Shown in pieces: positions 58,601 to 64,000 of a stretch of DNA of 64,000 nt. Each line of letters starts with the position of its first letter. The stretch's first letter is position 1. Location: positions 186,001-250,000 of the forward strand of contig ML991776.1 of the NCBI GenBank assembly GCA_010094025.1, given 5' to 3'. Under the pieces are notes generated by a model. That model saw only the letters and a program-made list of their open reading frames with translations. It did not search any database and was not told where the DNA came from. The position numbers were made by a program, and so were the translations under genes. This DNA is from Viridothelium virens. Lineage: Eukaryota > Ascomycota > Dothideomycetes > Trypetheliales > Trypetheliaceae.

Positions 58601-61554
58601 TTCCCTTGCCGAACGCTGCATGGAAGTTCTATACCAAGAACACCACTTGCGTGTCTACTGCGTCATGATCACGGCCCCGAATACATTACCAAGAGTGGTC
58701 AAGAACGGCCGCAGAGAAATCGGTAATATGCTTTGTCGCCGCGACTTCGATAATGGCTCGCTGCCATGCGTCCACGTTAAATTCGGCGTGGAGCGTGCTG
58801 TACAAAATCTACCTGTGGGTGACGATCCTGCTGGAGGCATTTGGAGCATGGTGAGCACGCAGGCGAGACAAGAATTGCTTATGATGCAAGACAAGCAATA
58901 CAGTGGAGTCGACCACAGGGAAGTCGTGATCGATGATCGTACGAGTACGCCGTTGAACCAATTCTCCAATATCCATGACCTCTTACAGTGGCGGGTGTCG
59001 CGTCAGTCTGAGGAGTTGGCCTACTGCAGTATTGACGGTAGGGGCAAAGAAGGGAAGCCCATTCCCTGGAAAAAGTTTGATTTGAAAGTGGCTGGTGTAG
59101 CGATGTACCTTAAGAACAAGGTCAAGGTTCAGCCCGGTGATCATCTGCTATTGATGTACACACATTCTGAGGATTTCGCTTTTGCGGTTCATGCGTGCTT
59201 CTGCTTAGGGGCCGTCGCCATACCGATGGCGCCTTTGGACGCGAACAGACTAAGTGAAGATGCACCTGCATTCTTGCACATGGTGGCCGATTTCCGAGTC
59301 AAGGCTGTGCTGGTCAACAATGACGTTGATTCACTTCTCAAGCAGAAGACAATCAATCAGCACCTGAAACAGAGTGCATTGATACTACGAGTCAATGTGC
59401 CAAATACCTATAACACTAGCAAACCGTCCAAGCAACACTCTGGGTGCAGGGAGCTGGGCCTCACCATAAGGCCAGGCTGGGTGGCAAAAGGTAATCCCGT
59501 ATTGATCTGGACGTATTGGACGCCGGACCAGAGAAGAGTGGCCGTGCAGCTTGGTCATGATACGATCATGGCTCTCTGCAAAGTGCAAAAAGAGACGTGT
59601 CAGATGACAAGTACACGGCCCATTCTTGGTTGTGTCAGAAGCACGATGGGGCTTGGGTTTATTCATACCTGCCTCATGGGTATCTTCCTTGCTGCACCAA
59701 CGTATCTTGTCTCCCCTGTCGACTTTGCTGGAAATCCCAACCTTCTCTTCCAAACTCTCGCTCGCTATAAGATTAAAGACACCTACGCTACTTCTCAAAT
59801 GCTTGACCACGCCATGGCTCAAAACGCGGGCAAGAACGTTGGATTGCACGAGCTTAAGAATCTTATGATCACCACTGACAGTCGGCCGCGCGTTGATGTT
59901 TACCAAAAAGTCCGGGTTCATTTTGCAAGCGCGGCGTTGGACAGGACTGCAATCAACACGATTTACAGTCACGTGCTGAACCCCATGGTTGCAAGTCGAA
60001 GTTACATGTGTATTGAGCCAATTGAGCTGTACCTGGACATGAACGCATTGAGAAGAGGTTTAGTGATACCGGTGGATCCCGATCAGGAGCCATTCAGCTT
60101 GCTTGTGCAGGATTCCGGCATGGTTCCAGTGTCAACTCAGATCAGTATCGTCAACCCAGAGACCTGTCGACTGTGCCTGGTTGGAGAATACGGAGAGATC
60201 TGGGTCCAGAGTGAGGCGAATGGATACAGTTTCTACGGCAGCAAGGACGCCTTCGACTCTGAGCGATTCAATGGACGCACCGTGGATGGTGATCCCAATG
60301 TGCGCTACATGAGAACTGGCGATTTGGGTTTCCTCCACAACGTCAGCAGGCCGATCGGACCTGGAGGAGCTCCTATTGAAATGCAGGTGCTCTTCATTCT
60401 TGGTAGTATCGGTGAGACTTTTGAGGTCAACGGCCTCTGCCACTTCCCAATGGATATCGAACGCACGATTGAAAAGAGCCACCGGAACATCGTGCCTGGT
60501 GGAGCGTGAGCATCCCTTTCCCGCATGCTTTGACTACGATAACTGGCTAACCCTCATATTCAGTGCGATTTTCCAAGCTGGGGGACTTGTCGTTGTCCTT
60601 GTCGAAATTTTCCGTAAGAACTTCTTAGCCTCCATCGTACCTGTTATAATTAATTCTGTGCTCAACGAGCACCACCTTGTGCTCGATATCGTTGCATTTG
60701 TCTCCAAAGGCGACTTTCCACGCTCTCGTCTCGGCGAGAAGCAACGCGGAAAGATTCTTGCCTCATGGGTCACGCGAAAGATGCGCACAATCGCACAATT
60801 CAGCATTCGCGATCCGGATGGTGCGGATGGTACCGCGACGGAGGTTGCTGGGCCTCCCGGTGCGGCAGGAACATTGAGGAACGGGAGTGTGAAGACGGAG
60901 AGTGTAAAGACAGGCTCGTTAATGGAGCCAGCGGGCAGTATTGCCGGCTCATTGTCACAAGGACTGCAGGGACGTACACAATCTCCACCACAGATCCAAA
61001 CTCATGCTTTCGGATCAATTCCGCCAGGCATCTCCGAGATCCCTACCGAAGATGAACCGCTGACCGCGAGACTGGACAGCGCAGCACCAGGCAGTGACTC
61101 CACACCCACGGCTGAACGACCACAGCCGCCGATGAGCTTAAATACGACGCTTGATTATTCTCCTATCGATATGCCTCATTCACCAAGTGCGATGAGCTGG
61201 ACCGAGGGCCAGCAGGAAACGCTCTCACAGGGGCAGCAAACACAGGCAACAGGGCAAGGTTACGGCGATACATTGAGCCCAAATGACAGGTTGCCTCAAC
61301 ATCAGCAATACGGACAAGCTCTTCCTTATGAGATACCCAGGGAGCAGTCACAACCACAAGGGCAGCAACCATCGCATGTCAATCGGTTTGCGCTGGACGA
61401 CGACGATGATGATGATGACGACAACGACGATGTGCGATATGACCGGGGAGCTTCGGGTGGTGGCCTTAGGGTTGCAAATCGAACGAGTGTAGACAGCGAA
61501 GACTGGCCGCAGGAGGCACTCATGCATATGAATATGGGTGGGCAAGCGCGTTAA
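55652..61554 (+). CDS. CPS1: CPS1-like protein (DIP2 family; DMAP1-binding and two AMP-binding domains)
   Basis: Five exons: 55652-55711, 55779-55801, 55917-58424, 58475-60505 and 60564-61554, giving 1870 residues with phases consistent. The two small first exons encode a DMAP1-binding motif, LAELDHELE-EGDITKKG-YEKRRT. A Ser/Gly/Tyr-rich disordered segment follows (to about residue 240). Two tandem adenylate-forming domains come next: the first with IEFSRAPTGDLRGVVLSH, the second with FDLKVAGVAMYLKN and MRTGDLGFL. The ATP-binding P-loops lack the classic lysine-rich signature, as is usual in this family. CPS1 is needed for virulence and stress growth in plant-pathogenic Cochliobolus; DIP2 proteins act on fatty acyl or diacylglycerol pools. 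The Gln/Pro-rich tail ends with a run of Asp (about 61400-61430). No carrier domain is present. Confidence 0.93.
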
Positions 61555-62499
61555 CCAAGCAGCATTTGTTCTTTACGCCAAGCAGATGTCTTAATGTGTT
61601 TTTCTCGTAGCAAGATTCGGTACCATACTGCGGAATCTATTGGATTCTTTGCAGAATGCATTGTAGGGGTTGGATGGTTCTCTTCAGCGATGTTCTCAGG
61701 GTGCGGACAAGCTGATTTCATATACCTTGTACCTGATGTAATGGAGTCACTGTATGCTAAGGTGGAGATACCGGAAGTCGAGACAGCAATCGATCATCAT
61801 GTAATAGAATGAAATACAACCTTTGGTAAACGATCCACTCATTCCACCAATCTATCAGTAGCGGAAGTTCTCAGTCAAGAGAGTCGCGTTAATGCAGAAG
61901 GCTTCGAAATGCACAGAGTTCATTGGTAGTGTACATGAAGTAGGAAGCTGAGTGCGAGATAGGATGAAAGGTATCTTGATGCTCTACAGCCTGTGGTGCA
62001 GAAGCCATGTCATTCATCACTGAATTCGCGTACTTCTCGTGCTGTGCTATGTTGTTAAATCAGACCCTACAGTGATGCTCTAACGTCAGCAATGTTTTCT
62101 CCATGAAACTCATACTCCTGTTAGTTTATGCGTCAAGTTAGGGCCGTGAGATATACAGCCTTTGGAAAAATTGTAGGTAAAATATTTCTTAATAGTGGCT
62201 GTGATGGTTTTGCCGTTGAAGCACTCCCTAGGGCAATTGCACGTGCAGCTAGGGTTACACGCGCACAGGAGCCAACATGATCGCGTATAAGATGAACGCC
62301 TTGGTGTACCTGATGGTAAGTAGGCATATATATAGTATTATGTATAGGAAGCTGGAGGCGAACTACTAGGAGAGGTTCCTAGATAGGCCAGGCGTGTAGG
62401 CCATCCAGCTAGAGTACAGCGTCAGCCCGCACCTCGGCATCGCGGCTTTTTTTTGGCCTGGCGCAATCCTCGTCGTCAACAAAACCACAGCACAATAGC
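61555..62499. other. Intergenic region, no supported gene
   Basis: 945 AT-rich nt between two plus-strand genes. Short open frames only. A small hairpin (CTAGGA with TCCTAG, about 62368-62384) lies in a GC-richer patch that does not fold as a tRNA by eye. Confidence 0.4.
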
Positions 62500-63893
62500 A
62501 TGGCCACAGCACCGAGATTAACCTTTCTCTACCCCGTGCTATTCAGGACAAACGCGTCTCACTACAGTGCCACTCACCATGTGTCGAAATTCCGTGACCT
62601 TAATCGATCCGGCTACCACACCACACGCCGGAAGCAGCAACAGGAAGTCAGGTCTAGATACGGCACTGCCAATGAACCACCTCCGCATGTAGTCACAAAC
62701 GACAGGCCGGCTGATAAGAGCGCTTCTCAGTCGCCGCAAGACTCCAAATCGAGGAGCAGCACTTCATACAACCAGGGCAATGCTGCATCGTCCAGGTCAC
62801 AAGATAAAGAGACGGGGGAGAAAAAGAAGGGGAAAGACGTCGACAGCTCGCCAGACCGAAAAGCGCTGGGGAAATCCGCAGAGAAATCCTCGCAAGACAC
62901 CGTCACGCCTACCGAACTTCCCAAGCCCGACCTCAGCGAACCCCAACCCTCCACCACCCACGCCGAGCAACCTACCACCACCATCAAACCCCTTGAAACC
63001 GTCCTCCACATGGAGCCCCACTCCTCTACGCGCGAAGACCCCAAACGCAACAACAAACACCCACACTTCGTCACTCCCCCCTACGTCCACCACTTCGACA
63101 CGTATACGCTAGTGCGGGCGCTCGAAACGGGCGGTTTCTCGCAGGACCAAGCCGTGACCTGCATGAAAGCCGTACGCTCACTGCTCGCACTGAACATGGA
63201 CCTCGCGCGGGAGGGGCTGGTGTCGAAATCGGACGTGGAGAACGAGACGTACCTGTTCAAGGCGGCGTGTAGCGAGCTGAAGACGGAGATCCAGAACCAG
63301 CGGCGGCGGGAGGTGGAGAAGATGCGGACGGAGCGGATGCAGCTGCAGCATGAGTTTGATATTTTGAACCAGCGGGTGGGGCAGGAGACGAGCGGGTTAA
63401 AGGATGAGTTGAAGGGGATGTTTGATGATCGGAAGATGGGGGTGAGGATGGAGCAGCGGACGATGGAGAGTACGGTGAGTTTTTCTGTTGGAGATGAGGC
63501 ATTAGGAGAATGAGCTTTTGAAAACAGAGGATATGCTGATGACGTTTATAGATTCAACAGCTGAACTACAAAATCACGGTCGCTTTAAATTCCGACTCTC
63601 GCTCAGAAGTCGAGGGTCTGCGGTGGGTTCTGACTCGTCGTGCAGGCATCGCAATCGTCATTTCAGCAGTCATGATGCTCGGAGGCGCATCCTATATCTC
63701 CCGATTGGAAGCTGAAGAGAAGGATCGAAAACAGAAGAAAAAGGCCGGCGGAGAGCCCCTGGTGAATAGCGAAGGGAGAGACGAAGGTGCTTCGCCACAG
63801 AGCTCGTCGGAGGCTTCCGGAGGTGCTGGAGATGCGTTGGCGAATCTGAGCTCAAAGGATGGCATGAGTCCGGGTTACGTCAGTCTGGGATGA
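62500..63893 (+). CDS. Mitochondrial DUF1640 coiled-coil membrane protein (MCUR1/CCDC90/Fmp32-like)
   Basis: Exons 62500-63474 and 63552-63893, 438 residues. The N-terminus is basic and Ser/Thr-rich with few acids, suiting a mitochondrial presequence. A disordered linker runs to about 185. The conserved part begins with FDTYTLVRALETGGFSQDQAVTCMKAVRSLL, then a long coiled coil (ELKTEIQNQRRREVEKMRTE), and IQQLNYKITVALNSDSRSEVEGLRW after the splice. A transmembrane helix (AGIAIVISAVMMLGGASYI) lies near 370. This order is that of DUF1640 proteins in the inner mitochondrial membrane; relatives support calcium uniporter, proline or complex IV functions. The C-terminal tail is long and low in complexity. 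Confidence 0.88.
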
Positions 63894-64000
63894 AATCTGG
63901 ACAGTCCAAGCGTCGAAGACAGCGAAGGAATAGCACGAGAGAAGACCAACACACTTCGCCTTTCTGAAGTCTCTGCTTCGATATGTATCGGCCTGGTGCA

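Noticed and set aside
62333-62400. Possible tRNA-like fold upstream of the DUF1640 gene
   Set aside because: No matching acceptor stem, D-loop and T-loop consensus could be laid out; only a short local hairpin exists.

Overview
The window is a piece of a filamentous ascomycete (Pezizomycotina) genome. Genes lie on both strands. Introns are short (about 45-95 nt) with GT...AG ends and CTAAC/CTGAC-like branch sites. Gene content is typically fungal: RAD57, a FacC/Yat2-type carnitine acetyltransferase, LEU4, CPS1, F-box proteins, a Zn2Cys6 regulator and a polyketide tailoring cluster. I joined exons by hand from splice consensus, reading frame and remembered family patterns. Nothing was searched.

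Layout. 0.5-12.7 kb is mostly housekeeping: a Tda3-like FAD oxidoreductase, a short F-box-like protein, RAD57, carnitine acetyltransferase, a WW-domain protein with a long Q/Y/G-rich prion-like tail, and a large F-box protein. 12.7-15.3 kb has no convincing gene. 15.3-24.1 kb is an accessory stretch: a class A FAD monooxygenase, an allantoate-permease-type MFS carrier, a TauD/TfdA dioxygenase whose first exon junction is out of frame, an UNC93-like MFS pseudogene with two in-frame stops, and a dihydroflavonol-reductase-like SDR. 24.5-29 kb has a one-pass membrane protein, a 2 kb degenerate region and a small secreted protein.

29.3-47.0 kb is the most interesting part. It looks like an anthraquinone or seco-anthraquinone cluster under AflR/AflS control. 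It holds a flavin-dependent halogenase, a DUF4267 membrane protein, a scytalone-dehydratase-like enzyme, a versicolorin/emodin-type ketoreductase, a SnoaL-like protein, an AvfA/MdpK-like oxidoreductase, a SAM methyltransferase, the divergent AflS-like coactivator and AflR-like activator, and a questin-oxidase-like (DUF4243) enzyme. Together these could deoxygenate, methylate, chlorinate and ring-open an emodin-type anthraquinone, as in geodin and monodictyphenone pathways. No polyketide synthase, metallo-beta-lactamase thioesterase or anthrone oxygenase is present, although housekeeping-like genes border both sides. The scaffold genes must therefore be elsewhere, or the substrate is unusual.

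47.9-63.9 kb returns to general genes: a cysteine-rich receptor-like membrane protein, LEU4 (2-isopropylmalate synthase, with an 8-nt first coding exon), an acyl-CoA thioesterase, the 1870-residue CPS1/DIP2-like protein, and a mitochondrial DUF1640 coiled-coil membrane protein. I saw no rRNA, tRNA, CRISPR array or intact transposon.
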